From Sphingomonadales bacterium UBA6157 (GTDB taxonomy: Bacteria > Pseudomonadota > Alphaproteobacteria > Sphingomonadales > Sphingomonadaceae), in assembly GCA_002423025.1 (NCBI GenBank), contig DIUN01000044.1, forward strand, positions 1 through 50,004: a stretch of 50,004 bases of DNA, given 5' to 3'. Positions within the stretch are counted from its first letter, which is position 1; every line of letters starts with the position of its first letter. The notes under the pieces are model-generated. The model ran no database searches. It was not told where the DNA came from and saw only the letters and a program-made list of their open reading frames with translations. Below are positions 39,957 through 49,079 of this stretch, one piece after another. Both the position numbers and the translations under genes were made by a program.

Positions 39957-42566
39957 TCAGCTCTCGCCCAGGGCTTTCAGCTCGGCGAGCAGGTCCAACG
40001 CCTCGCGCGGCGTGATATTGTCTGGCTCGATGTTTGCCAGCCGCGCCCGCAGCGCATCCCCCGGCGCTTCGGGTTCGATGGCGCCAAACAGCGGCAGTTC
40101 GGTGAGGCCGGCGGCCAGTCCGCCGGTCTTGTCCCGGTTGGCCTCCAGCCTTGCCAGCACGCTGCGGGCGCGGGAGAGCACCGGCGCTGGTACGCCGGCC
40201 AGCCGTGCGACGGCGAGGCCATAGCTGCGGTCCGCCGCGCCGGGCTTGACCTGGTGCAGGAACACCAGCTCACCCTTCCACTCACGGGCCGCTACCGTAA
40301 CGGTCGCAAGCGACTTGAGTCGGGCTGAAAGCGCCGTGAGCTCATGATAATGGGTGGCGAACAGGCAGCGGCAGGCGAGATCATCATGCACCGCCTCCAG
40401 CACTGCCCAGGCGATGGCCAGGCCGTCATAGGTGCTGGTACCACGGCCCACTTCATCGAGAATGACAAGGCTGCGCGCTGTCGCGCCGGTCAGGATGGCG
40501 GCGGTCTCGACCATTTCGACCATGAAGGTGCTGCGACCCTGCGCCAGATCGTCCGCCGCGCCGACCCGGCTGAATAGTCTGTCGATGATGCCAATGTGCG
40601 CCGCAGCGGCTGGCACAAAGCTGCCGGCCTGGGCGAGAATGGCGATCAGCGCGTTCTGGCGCAGGAACGTGGATTTGCCGGCCATGTTCGGCCCCGTGAC
40701 GAGCCAGAGCCGGGCATCGGCGGAGAGGTTGCAATCATTGGCGACAAAGCTGCCGCGCGCCGCGCGCACTGCGGCCTCAACCACCGGGTGCCGCCCGGCC
40801 TCGATGTGAAAGCCTGTGGTGCCATCCACCTGTGGCCGAACCCAGTTTTCGCTCACGGCCAGTTCGGCAAGGCTGGAGGTAACATCGAGCCGGGCCAGCG
40901 CGGCGGCGGTCTCGCTGATCACGGCGGCATCGGCCAGCACCAGCCCGCGCAGTTCTTCAAGGTGCGCAGCTTCGGCGGCCAGTGCATGGTCCCCGGCCTG
41001 GGCAATGCTGGCGGCCAGCGCTGCGAGATCGGTGCTGCCGAAGCGCACCACGCCGGCCAGCGTCTGGCGGTGGATGAGGCCGGATGTGGGGGCCATCAGC
41101 GGGTCGGCATGCTTGGCCGCCACTTCGATATGGTAGCCGAGGACGCCATTGTGACGGATCTTCAGCGAAGCCACCCCGGTCTGCTCGCGCAGCCGGGTTT
41201 CCAGCGCGATCACGGCGGTGCGGCCATCGCGCGCTGTCTCGCGCAGCGCATCGAGTGCCGCGTCATAGCCCGGTGCGATGCTGCCGCCGGCCGCAGCGTC
41301 TGACGGTGGCTCAGGCACCAGCGCCCGGCGCAGCGCCTCAACCAGCCCGCCATGGTGCCCGATACGGGCCAATGTATCGCCAAGCAGCGCCGGGCCGGGC
41401 AGGGCGGGAGCACTGAGCACTGCCTTGAGGGAGAGCGCCAGCGCCAGCCCGTCGCGCATCGCGCCAAGGTCCCGCGGCGTCCAACGGCCAACGGCCAGCC
41501 GCCCGAGCGCCCGCGCGGCATCGGGCATGGCGGCCAGCGCCTCGCGCACCCTTGGGCGAAGCAACGGCGTATCGGCAAACCAGGCCACCAGATCGAGCCG
41601 CGCAGTGATGGCAGCGGCATCCGTGAGCGGCGCCGCCAGGTCTGCCGCCAGCTGCCGGGCGCCGGCCGCCGTCACTGTGCGGTCCGCTGCCGCCTCAAGG
41701 CTGCCGGCGCGGGTGCCGGACGGGCCCTTGGCTAGCGCCAGGCTGGCCCGGGTCGCGGCATCGATCGCCATGGTACTGCCGGGAATCTCGGGGCGCGGCG
41801 GGCCGAGCAGCGGCACAGCGGCCTTGGCCGTGGCCTCCACATAGGCCAGTAGCGCCCCTGCAGCGCCGATCTCGGCCTGGGTGAACTGGCCAAAGCCATC
41901 CAGCGTCACCACGCCAAAGCGCGCCTTGAGCAGCGCCTCGCCGCGCGCCGGCGCAAAATCCCGCAGCGGTCTCGGTGTGCCCGGCAGGGTCGCGCCCTCC
42001 TCGGGCACGATGGTTTCGGCGGGCGCCAATCGGGCCAGCTCGGCGCCAAGCTCGTCAGCGGCGCAGGCGCGGGTAGCAAAGGCACCAGTGGAAAGATCGA
42101 GCCAGGCCAGCCCCGCCGGCTCGCCGGGCGCCACGGCCGCCAGCCAGTTGGAGCGCTTGGGCTCGAGCAGGCTGGCCTCGGTAAGGGTGCCGGGCGTCAC
42201 GATCCGCGTGATGGCGCGCGCCACGATGCTCTTGCCGGGGCGCTTGCGAGCCTCCGCCGGGTCCTCGATCTGTTCGGCGATGGCAACACGGTGCCCGGCG
42301 CGGATCAGCCGGGCGAGATAGCCTTCGGCCGCATGCACCGGAACGCCGCACATCGGAATCGGCTGCCCGCCATATTCCCCGCGGCTGGTCAGCGCGATAT
42401 CGAGGCTGGCGGCAGCCGCCCCTGCATCATCGAAGAACAGCTCGTAAAAATCCCCCATTCGGTAAAACAGCAGGCAATCGGGTGCCTCGGCCTTGATGGC
42501 GAGATATTGCGCAATCATCGGCGAAGCTGCGGGCTGGCTTGATGCGAAGGGGGCGGTTGCGCTCAC
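39957..42566 (-). CDS. mutS: DNA mismatch repair protein MutS
   Basis: 869 aa, GTG start at 42566 just before the conserved N-terminus. The mismatch-reading Phe-x-Glu lies in FYRMGDFYELFFDDA (~33-47; FYE). The ATPase carries Walker A GPNMAGKST (~623-631), Walker B VILDEVGRGTS (~700) and CLFATHYHELTAL (~730). Connector, lever and clamp domains occupy the middle. It recognises base mismatches and recruits MutL. mutL is not in the window. Transcribed divergently from maeB over a 135-nt gap. Confidence 0.96.
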   Translation of the reverse strand: MSATAPFASSQPAASPMIAQYLAIKAEAPDCLLFYRMGDFYELFFDDAGAAAASLDIALTSRGEYGGQPIPMCGVPVHAAEGYLARLIRAGHRVAIAEQIEDPAEARKRPGKSIVARAITRIVTPGTLTEASLLEPKRSNWLAAVAPGEPAGLAWLDLSTGAFATRACAADELGAELARLAPAETIVPEEGATLPGTPRPLRDFAPARGEALLKARFGVVTLDGFGQFTQAEIGAAGALLAYVEATAKAAVPLLGPPRPEIPGSTMAIDAATRASLALAKGPSGTRAGSLEAAADRTVTAAGARQLAADLAAPLTDAAAITARLDLVAWFADTPLLRPRVREALAAMPDAARALGRLAVGRWTPRDLGAMRDGLALALSLKAVLSAPALPGPALLGDTLARIGHHGGLVEALRRALVPEPPSDAAAGGSIAPGYDAALDALRETARDGRTAVIALETRLREQTGVASLKIRHNGVLGYHIEVAAKHADPLMAPTSGLIHRQTLAGVVRFGSTDLAALAASIAQAGDHALAAEAAHLEELRGLVLADAAVISETAAALARLDVTSSLAELAVSENWVRPQVDGTTGFHIEAGRHPVVEAAVRAARGSFVANDCNLSADARLWLVTGPNMAGKSTFLRQNALIAILAQAGSFVPAAAAHIGIIDRLFSRVGAADDLAQGRSTFMVEMVETAAILTGATARSLVILDEVGRGTSTYDGLAIAWAVLEAVHDDLACRCLFATHYHELTALSARLKSLATVTVAAREWKGELVFLHQVKPGAADRSYGLAVARLAGVPAPVLSRARSVLARLEANRDKTGGLAAGLTELPLFGAIEPEAPGDALRARLANIEPDNITPREALDLLAELKALGES

Positions 42567-42618
42567 GCCGGATGTGTTAGCGGGGAACGAGCGCAGCGGG
42601 AAGCGGCGCGGCGATGCT

Positions 42619-42648
42619 GCGAAAGCGCAACTGACACATTCCTTTCGC
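42619..42648. repeat. Inverted repeat GCGAAAG-N16-CTTTCGC between mutS and maeB
   Basis: Two perfect 7-bp arms (42619-42625 and 42642-42648) immediately before the candidate maeB -35 at 42649. Possible operator for the divergent pair. Confidence 0.4.
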
Positions 42649-42678
42649 TTGCGACAAAGCGTTGCCAGCCCCTATCAA
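42649..42678 (+). promoter_or_regulatory. Candidate sigma-70 promoter of maeB
   Basis: TTGCGA (42649-42654), 18-bp spacer, TATCAA (42673-42678), 24 nt before the start codon. Confidence 0.42.
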
Positions 42679-42701
42679 GGCTCCATCAAGGAGACAGCCA
42701 C

Positions 42702-44963
42702 ATGGCCGATGAGAATCCATCCGATTTCGGTAGCCGCGAAGCACTGGAATTTCACCGCAAGGGCCGTCCCGGCAAGATTGATATCGTCGCCTCCAAGCCA
42801 ATGGCGACCCAGCGGGACCTGAGCCTGGCCTATTCTCCCGGCGTTGCCGCCCCGGTGCGCGCCATCGCTGCCGATCCGGATGCGGCGTATGAATACACGA
42901 TCAAGGGCAACCTTGTGGCTGTCATCTCCAACGGCACGGCCATCCTCGGCCTTGGCAACCTTGGCGCGCTGGCTTCCAAGCCGGTGATGGAAGGCAAGGC
43001 CGTGCTGTTCAAGCGCTTCGCCGACATCGATTCGATCGATATCGAGCTGGCCACCGAGGACGTGACCCGCTTCATCGATGCCGTGGAACTGATGGAGCCG
43101 AGCTTTGGCGGGATCAACCTCGAGGACATCAAGGCCCCCGAGTGCTTCATCATCGAGACGACGCTAAAGGAGCGGATGAACATCCCGGTGTTCCATGATG
43201 ACCAGCATGGCACCGCCATCGTTGCCGCCGCCGGCCTCATCAACGCGCTCCACCTCACCGGCCGCAAGGCCGAGGATGTGAAGATGGTGGTCAACGGCGC
43301 CGGCGCCGCCGCCATTGCCTGCACCGAGCTGATCAAGGCCTATGGCGTCAAGCATGTCATCATGTGTGACACATCGGGCGTGATCTACCAGGGCCGCGAA
43401 AAAGGCATGAACCAGTGGAAATCCGCCCATGCCGCGGTCACCGATGACCGCACGCTTGAAGAAGCGATGAAGGGCGCGGACATCTTCCTCGGTCTGTCCC
43501 AGAAGGGCGCGGTCTCCGAGGCGATGGTCGGCTCCATGGCTGCCAACCCGATCATCTTCGCCATGGCCAACCCGGATCCCGAGATCACCCCCGAGGATGT
43601 CGCCAAGGTGCGCAGCGACGCCATCGTCGCCACCGGCCGCAGCGATTATCCCAACCAGGTCAACAATGTCCTGTGCTTCCCCTATCTCTTCCGCGGGGCG
43701 CTCGATGTGCGCGCCACTGCCATCAACGAGCCGATGAAGCTGGCGGCCGCCAACGCCATCGCGGCGCTGGCCCGCATGCAGGTGCCGGACGAAGTCGCCG
43801 CGGCCTATGGCGGCAAGGCCCGCAATTTCGGCCCGGAATACATCATCCCGGCACCGTTCGATCCGCGGCTGATCGAGGAGATCCCTACCGCAGTCGCCAA
43901 GGCCGCCATGGCCTCGGGCGTGGCGCGCAAGCCGTTCTTCGATGAAGCGGCTTACCGCCAGGAGCTGCGCTCGCGGCTCAACCCCACCAACTCGATTCTC
44001 GCCAACGCCGTGGAAGCGGCGCAGGCCCGGCCGCGCCGCGCCGTGTTTGCCGAGGGCGAGCAGGAGGTGGTGCTCCGCGCCGCTGTCAATTATCGCAACT
44101 CGGGCTATGGCGAGCCGGTGCTGGTGGGCCGCGAGGCGCCGATCCGCGAAGGCCTGGCGCGCATCGGCGTGCCCGATGTCGAGAGCTACGAGATCCACAA
44201 CAGCAGCATCAGCCCGCTGGTGCCGCAGATGGTGGAGCGGCTCTATGCCCGCCAGCAGCGCCGTGGCTACCTCCTGCGTGATGTGCAGCGCATGGTGAAC
44301 CATGAGCGCAACATCTTCGGCGCCATGCTGCTCGAACTCGGCGTCGCCGATGTGATGGTGACTGGCGTGACGCGCAATTTCGCCACCACGTTCCGCCAGG
44401 TGCGGCAGGTGCTCGATCCGGTTCCCGGCCATCGTCCGTTCGGCGTCCATATGGTCGTGGGCAAGACCGAGACGATCTTCATCGCCGATACAACCGTGAC
44501 GGAACGGCCAGATGCCACCCAGCTCGCCGATATCGCCGAGGAGACAGCGGCAATCGCGCGGCGGCTGGGCCAGGAGCCACGCGTGGCGTTCGTCAGCTAT
44601 TCCAACTTCGGCAACCCGCCAGGCGAGATCGTCGGCAACCTGCGCGAGGCGGTGCAACTGCTCGACGAGCGGCGCGTCGGCTTCGAGTATGAAGGCGAGA
44701 TGTCCGCCGATGTGGCGCTCAACCCGGCCATGCGCAGCCTCTATCCGTTCAGCCGCCTCTCCGGCCCGGCCAATGTGCTGATCATGCCCGGCCTGCACTC
44801 GGCCAACATCGCCGCCAAGCTCATCAAGGAATTGGCGGGCGGCCGCGTTATCGGGCCATTGCTGGTCAACATGAGCCGTCCGGTGCAGATCGCCCCGATG
44901 ACATCGAGCGCCGGGGACCTGGTGACCATGGCGGTTCTGGCCTCCACCGGCGTCGTGATGTGA
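42702..44963 (+). CDS. maeB: NADP-dependent malic enzyme with C-terminal phosphotransacetylase-like domain
   Basis: 753 aa, the usual length of the MaeB fusion. The malic domain (~1-425) contains DLSLAYSPGVA (~46), GKAVLFKRFADIDS (~97) and FHDDQHGTA (~162-170); the dinucleotide-binding turn is VVNGAGAAAIA (~191-201). The C-terminal region (~430-753) resembles phosphate acetyl/butyryltransferase; in MaeB it serves for acetyl-CoA control, not catalysis. It converts malate to pyruvate, making NADPH. AAGGAGA 7 nt before the ATG supports the start. Confidence 0.95.
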   Translation: MADENPSDFGSREALEFHRKGRPGKIDIVASKPMATQRDLSLAYSPGVAAPVRAIAADPDAAYEYTIKGNLVAVISNGTAILGLGNLGALASKPVMEGKAVLFKRFADIDSIDIELATEDVTRFIDAVELMEPSFGGINLEDIKAPECFIIETTLKERMNIPVFHDDQHGTAIVAAAGLINALHLTGRKAEDVKMVVNGAGAAAIACTELIKAYGVKHVIMCDTSGVIYQGREKGMNQWKSAHAAVTDDRTLEEAMKGADIFLGLSQKGAVSEAMVGSMAANPIIFAMANPDPEITPEDVAKVRSDAIVATGRSDYPNQVNNVLCFPYLFRGALDVRATAINEPMKLAAANAIAALARMQVPDEVAAAYGGKARNFGPEYIIPAPFDPRLIEEIPTAVAKAAMASGVARKPFFDEAAYRQELRSRLNPTNSILANAVEAAQARPRRAVFAEGEQEVVLRAAVNYRNSGYGEPVLVGREAPIREGLARIGVPDVESYEIHNSSISPLVPQMVERLYARQQRRGYLLRDVQRMVNHERNIFGAMLLELGVADVMVTGVTRNFATTFRQVRQVLDPVPGHRPFGVHMVVGKTETIFIADTTVTERPDATQLADIAEETAAIARRLGQEPRVAFVSYSNFGNPPGEIVGNLREAVQLLDERRVGFEYEGEMSADVALNPAMRSLYPFSRLSGPANVLIMPGLHSANIAAKLIKELAGGRVIGPLLVNMSRPVQIAPMTSSAGDLVTMAVLASTGVVM

Positions 44964-44987
44964 TCCGGCGCTAGGGGGAAAGTAGCC

Positions 44988-45761
44988 ATGGCCGGGCCGC
45001 CGCTGTTCTTCATCCACGGCATGTGGTCCACGCCTGCCACCTTCGTCCGGCTGCGGGCAAGGCTGGAGGGGCTGGGTTACCGCACCCATGCGCCAGCGCT
45101 GCCCTATCATGATCGGGATGCTTCGTTGCCGCCGCCGCCCGAACTCGGGGTGCTGACAGTCGAGGATTACGCCCGCTTCCTTGTTGCGGAAATTGGCCGG
45201 CTCGGAGAGCCGCCGGTCATCATCGGACACAGCATGGGCGGCATGCTGGCGCAGATCGTGGCGGCGCGGGTGGCGCATGCCGGCCTGGTGCTGCTCTCCA
45301 CCGCCGCGACGGCCACTACGCCCGCCGTCGGCATCGGCCCGCTGCGCACCGTCGGCAAGGTCCTGCTGGATTGGGGCTGGTGGCGCGAGCCGACTCTCAT
45401 CGAGCCGGAGCCGGCGCTCTGGGGCATCTACAATGGCGTGCCAGACGCTGTTGCACGGGCGGAAGTGGCAGCGCTGGTGTGGGATTCCGGCCGGGTAATG
45501 GCCGAGATGCTGCTGCCCAATCTTTCAAAAACCGGCGCCACGAAGGTGGATTACGCCCGGCTCGACAAGCCGGCGCTGGTGATCGTCGGCTGTGAGGACA
45601 GGATCACCTTGCCGCAGATTTCCCGCAGCACCGCCCGCAAACTGCGTGGCCAGGTGGATTATCATGAGATTCCCGGCGCTTCGCACTGGCTGTTCTGGGG
45701 CGAGACGGAAACCAGGGTTGGCGATTGGCTGGCCGGCTGGCTGGGGCAGTTCACGCCCTGA
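44988..45761 (+). CDS. Alpha/beta-fold hydrolase
   Basis: 257 aa. The oxyanion stretch is FFIHGMWSTP (~7-16), the nucleophile elbow GHSMGG (~80-85) with Ser82, the acid probably D200 in GCEDRITLP and the base in GASHWLF (~228-234). Fold and triad are clear; the ester or amide substrate is unknown. It follows maeB by 24 nt and may be co-transcribed. Confidence 0.88.
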   Translation: MAGPPLFFIHGMWSTPATFVRLRARLEGLGYRTHAPALPYHDRDASLPPPPELGVLTVEDYARFLVAEIGRLGEPPVIIGHSMGGMLAQIVAARVAHAGLVLLSTAATATTPAVGIGPLRTVGKVLLDWGWWREPTLIEPEPALWGIYNGVPDAVARAEVAALVWDSGRVMAEMLLPNLSKTGATKVDYARLDKPALVIVGCEDRITLPQISRSTARKLRGQVDYHEIPGASHWLFWGETETRVGDWLAGWLGQFTP

Positions 45762-45788
45762 TGCCGTCTTGAACGCGCAGCGCAGCCG

Positions 45789-46862
45789 ATGACCACCCCG
45801 CTTCGCGCCGCGCTGGCCGCCGAGGCAACGCGCCTCGGCTTTGCCACCATCGGCATCGCTGCTGCCGACGCCGCTCCACAAGCAGCAGCGCGGTTGCACG
45901 ATTGGCTGGAGGCCGGTCGCCATGGCGACATGCTGTGGATGGCCGAGAGCGAGGCGCGCCGTGGCTCGCCACAGGGGCTGTGGCCGGATGTCCGCTCGGT
46001 CATCATGCTCGGCACCAGCTATGCTCCGGCGCTCGACCCGCTGCGCCACGCCAAGCGCCCCGACACCGGCGTGCTGTCGGTCTATGCGCTGGGCGGGGAC
46101 TATCACGACATCATCAAGAAGCGGCTGAAGACGCTGGCGCGCTGGCTTGTCGGGGAAGCCGGCGGCGAGCTGAAGGTGTTCGTGGATACAGCGCCTGTCA
46201 TGGAGAAGCCGCTGGCCGAGGCTGCCGGGCTGGGCTGGCAGGGCAAGCACACCAACCTCGTCAGCCGCAGCCAAGGCTCCTGGCTGTTCCTCGCTGCCAT
46301 CTACACCACGCTTGATCTACCAGTGGATTCCCCCGTTGGAGACCGTTGTGGCAGTTGTACCCGCTGCCAGCAGGCGTGCCCGACACAGGCTTTCCCGGCG
46401 CCCTATCGGCTCGATGCGCGGCGCTGCATCTCCTACCTGACCATCGAGCACAAAGGGCCGATTCCGCTGGAATTTCGCGCCGCCATGGGCAACCGCATCT
46501 ATGGCTGTGATGATTGCCTTGCCGTGTGCCCCTGGAACCGCTTCGCCAAGGCCGCGCATGATCTGGCGCTGGCGCCCCGTGCCGAGCTCACCGCACCGGC
46601 GCTCGCCGATCTGCTGGCGCTTGATGACGAAAGCTTCCGCGAGGTGTTCCGCGGCTCGCCGATCAAGCGCATCGGGCGCGGCCGCATGGTGCGCAATGCC
46701 GCCATCGCCGCCGGCAACAGTGGCGACGCAGCGCTGGCGCCAGCACTGGCGGTGCTGCGGGAGGATTCGGACAGTGTTGTGGCAGAGGCCGCCAGCTGGG
46801 CGCTGGCGCAGCTGGCCATCACGCGCCAGCCGGTGCCGGAAGCTAGTCCGCCGGCGGATTGA
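45789..46862 (+). CDS. queG: Epoxyqueuosine reductase QueG
   Basis: 357 aa. The last step of queuosine tRNA modification reduces epoxyqueuosine with cobalamin and two 4Fe-4S clusters. Cluster motifs are CGSCTRCQQACP (~189-200) and CDDCLAVCP (~239-247) plus C217 in RRCISYLTIEHKGPI. DTAPVMEKPLAEAAGLGWQGKHT (~137-159, in part) is the diagnostic QueG block. A C-terminal HEAT-like region follows (~290-345). Its end overlaps the convergent PBP1A gene by 20 nt. Confidence 0.95.
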   Translation: MTTPLRAALAAEATRLGFATIGIAAADAAPQAAARLHDWLEAGRHGDMLWMAESEARRGSPQGLWPDVRSVIMLGTSYAPALDPLRHAKRPDTGVLSVYALGGDYHDIIKKRLKTLARWLVGEAGGELKVFVDTAPVMEKPLAEAAGLGWQGKHTNLVSRSQGSWLFLAAIYTTLDLPVDSPVGDRCGSCTRCQQACPTQAFPAPYRLDARRCISYLTIEHKGPIPLEFRAAMGNRIYGCDDCLAVCPWNRFAKAAHDLALAPRAELTAPALADLLALDDESFREVFRGSPIKRIGRGRMVRNAAIAAGNSGDAALAPALAVLREDSDSVVAEAASWALAQLAITRQPVPEASPPAD

Positions 46863-49008
46863 GGGTGCGGTCGAGCCACTCGCTGTCGAGGCGTGGCGCA
46901 GCCTGCGGGCGATCGCTCGGGCCGGGCCGCTCGCTCAGGCCGGGGCGCGTGCTGGCACTGGGCCGCTCGCTTGCGCCGGGGCGAACGCTGGCGCTGGGTC
47001 GATCGCTGAGACCAGGTCGTTCGCTGGCACCGGGTTGGTCGCTGGCCTCGGGTAGCCCGGAGGCTTCAGCGCCGGAGTCGTCATAGTAAGGCTGGTCCGC
47101 GCTCTCGTAGCCCATGCCCGGCTCGGTGCCGTCTGAAAGGCCATACACCTGGTCGTCAGGCTCCAGCATGGGGTCGCCGCCGTCCAGCGCCGTCACCAGC
47201 GGTTCGGGCGGGGTGCCGCCCACGGCGCGGGCCATATAAGCGGCAAAAGCGCGTGCCGGCGCCCGGCCGCCGGCCAGCCCACGCACGGCCTTGGCATCGT
47301 CTCGCCCCATCCATACGCCCGTGGTCAACTCGTTGGTGAAGCCGAGGAACCAGCCGTCCTTATTCGAGGATGTGGTGCCGGTCTTGCCTGCCAGCGGCCG
47401 GCCGATCTGCGCGGCGCGGCCGGTGCCGGTCTCTACGGCAGCCTTCATCATGTCGGTCATCTGTGCTGCCACATAGGGCGCCACGATCACGCGCTCGCCC
47501 TCTGGCTCGCGCGAGTAGAGCACCTTGCCGGAGGCTGTGGCGATACGGGTGATGGCATAGGGACGCGCCTCGATGCCACCCGAGGCAATGGTCGCATAGG
47601 CCTGGGTCATCTCCAGAAGCGTCACGTCCGAGGTGCCCAGCGCCATGGCGGGCTGCCGGTCGATCGGCGTGGTGATGCCGAAGCGCCGCGCCATCTCGGC
47701 CACATTGTCCACCCCGAAGCGGTTGGCGAGGTCCGCCGCCACCGAGTTGATGGAGAGCGCAAAGGCGTTGCGCAGCGTCGTCTCGCCGATGAACCGCCGG
47801 TTGTCGTTGCGGGGGGACCAGTTGCCGATGGTGATCGGCTTGTCTTCCACAATGTCATCCGGGCTCATGCCGCTCTCGAGCGCCGTGAGATAGACAAAGA
47901 ACTTGAAGGACGAGCCGGGCTGGCGACGTGCCGCCACCGCGCGGTTGTAGTTTGATTTCACATAGTCCCGCCCGCCGACCATGGCCTTGACCGCGCCGTC
48001 GCGCGCCAGTGCCACCAGTGCCGATTGGCTGCCGCCCGGTGTTTCGGCCGCCAGTGCCGCCTCGGCCGCGCGCTGGCCGCGTGGGTCGAGCGTGGTGCTC
48101 ACCTGCAGTGGCTCGAAGGGCTCGTCGATGAGGTTCTCCACGTCGCTCAGCACCCAATCGGTGAAGTAGCGCACATTGGCCTTGCGCTCCTGCGGCACGA
48201 ACCGCACCGCCAGAGGGTCGGCAATCGCAGCTTCCGCCGCCGAGATGCCGCCGGAGCGAACCATGACATCGATAACGGTGGCAGCCCGTCGTCGCGCCGC
48301 TTCCGGATCAGCCGAGGGTGCATAGCGGGATGGCGCCTTGACCAGCCCGGCGATCACAGCGGCCTCGCCGATGTTGAGGTTGGTGGCCGGGTGGCCGAAG
48401 AAGCGCCGCGAGGCTGCATCGATGCCATAGGCGCCGCCACCGAAATAGACGCGGTTGAGATACAGCTCGAGCAGCGCTTCCTTGGTGAACTTGCGCTCCA
48501 GCGCCATGGCCAGGATGATCTCGCGGCCCTTGCGGGCAAAGGTCTTGCTGCTGGTCAGGAAGATGTTGCGGGCGAGCTGCTGGGTGATGGTGGAAGCGCC
48601 CTGCACATTGCCGCCGGCGCGCCAGTTCACCACGGTGGCCCGCGCGATGCCGATGGGGTCGACGCCCGGATGGCTCATGAAGCGCCGGTCTTCCACCGCG
48701 ATCATGGCCGCCGTCATGGTGCGCGGGATGCGGGCGTAGGGGAGCCATTCGCCATAGCTTGGCCCCAGTGTCACCAGCACGCTGTCATCCGCCGCGCGGA
48801 TCTCCACGGCCTGGCCGTTGGGCGAGCGCATCATCTCGTCAAAGCTCGGCAGCGAGGAATAGGCAATGGCCACGGCGGCGGCCAGGCCGATGATGCCGAG
48901 CAGGCCGATGATGACCCCGGCCTTCATGATGCCGATGAAAAAGCGCGCGAACGCCCCGCGCTTGGCGGCGGGGCGACGGGATTTGGGGGGAGCGGGAGGC
49001 TTGGCCAC
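46843..49008 (-). CDS. mrcA: Penicillin-binding protein 1A family (bifunctional transglycosylase/transpeptidase)
   Basis: 721 aa. A basic cytoplasmic start and one TM helix (~27-50) lead to the GT51 transglycosylase (E106 in AVEDRRFMSHPG, GASTITQQLARN ~138-149). The transpeptidase has the SxxK nucleophile S366 (RQPGSSFK), SxN at S419-N421 and KTG at 542-544. Together they polymerise and cross-link peptidoglycan in the periplasm. Residues 657-701 are a degenerate 6-residue repeat, [DEVT]-[RQ]-P-[GS]-[ALP]-S, about 7.5 copies. It is shorter than E. coli PBP1A (850 aa), lacking part of the OB-domain insertion. The last 20 nt overlap queG. Confidence 0.94.
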   Translation of the reverse strand: MAKPPAPPKSRRPAAKRGAFARFFIGIMKAGVIIGLLGIIGLAAAVAIAYSSLPSFDEMMRSPNGQAVEIRAADDSVLVTLGPSYGEWLPYARIPRTMTAAMIAVEDRRFMSHPGVDPIGIARATVVNWRAGGNVQGASTITQQLARNIFLTSSKTFARKGREIILAMALERKFTKEALLELYLNRVYFGGGAYGIDAASRRFFGHPATNLNIGEAAVIAGLVKAPSRYAPSADPEAARRRAATVIDVMVRSGGISAAEAAIADPLAVRFVPQERKANVRYFTDWVLSDVENLIDEPFEPLQVSTTLDPRGQRAAEAALAAETPGGSQSALVALARDGAVKAMVGGRDYVKSNYNRAVAARRQPGSSFKFFVYLTALESGMSPDDIVEDKPITIGNWSPRNDNRRFIGETTLRNAFALSINSVAADLANRFGVDNVAEMARRFGITTPIDRQPAMALGTSDVTLLEMTQAYATIASGGIEARPYAITRIATASGKVLYSREPEGERVIVAPYVAAQMTDMMKAAVETGTGRAAQIGRPLAGKTGTTSSNKDGWFLGFTNELTTGVWMGRDDAKAVRGLAGGRAPARAFAAYMARAVGGTPPEPLVTALDGGDPMLEPDDQVYGLSDGTEPGMGYESADQPYYDDSGAEASGLPEASDQPGASERPGLSDRPSASVRPGASERPSASTRPGLSERPGPSDRPQAAPRLDSEWLDRTLNPPAD
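46906..47040. repeat. mrcA: 18-bp minisatellite in the PBP1A 3' end
   Basis: About 7.5 tandem 18-bp units encode the six-residue motif [DEVT]-[RQ]-P-[GS]-[ALP]-S. Units diverge at the third codon base, so the array is old but still in frame. Copy-number variation between strains would change only the disordered tail length. Confidence 0.85.
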
Positions 49009-49079
49009 AGAGGTTTCAGATAGGGGTGAATTGCGGCAGCCTCAAGACGGCAGCATGGCGCCGATTGGCCCTGGCTGCG

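Noticed and set aside
43164..45278. 704-codon open frame antisense to maeB
   Set aside because: Shadow of the malic enzyme and hydrolase coding strands; no signal peptide, domain or ribosome-binding site.
46906..47040. CRISPR-like short repeat array
   Set aside because: Units are 18 bp, directly tandem without spacers, and encode an in-frame peptide repeat of PBP1A.
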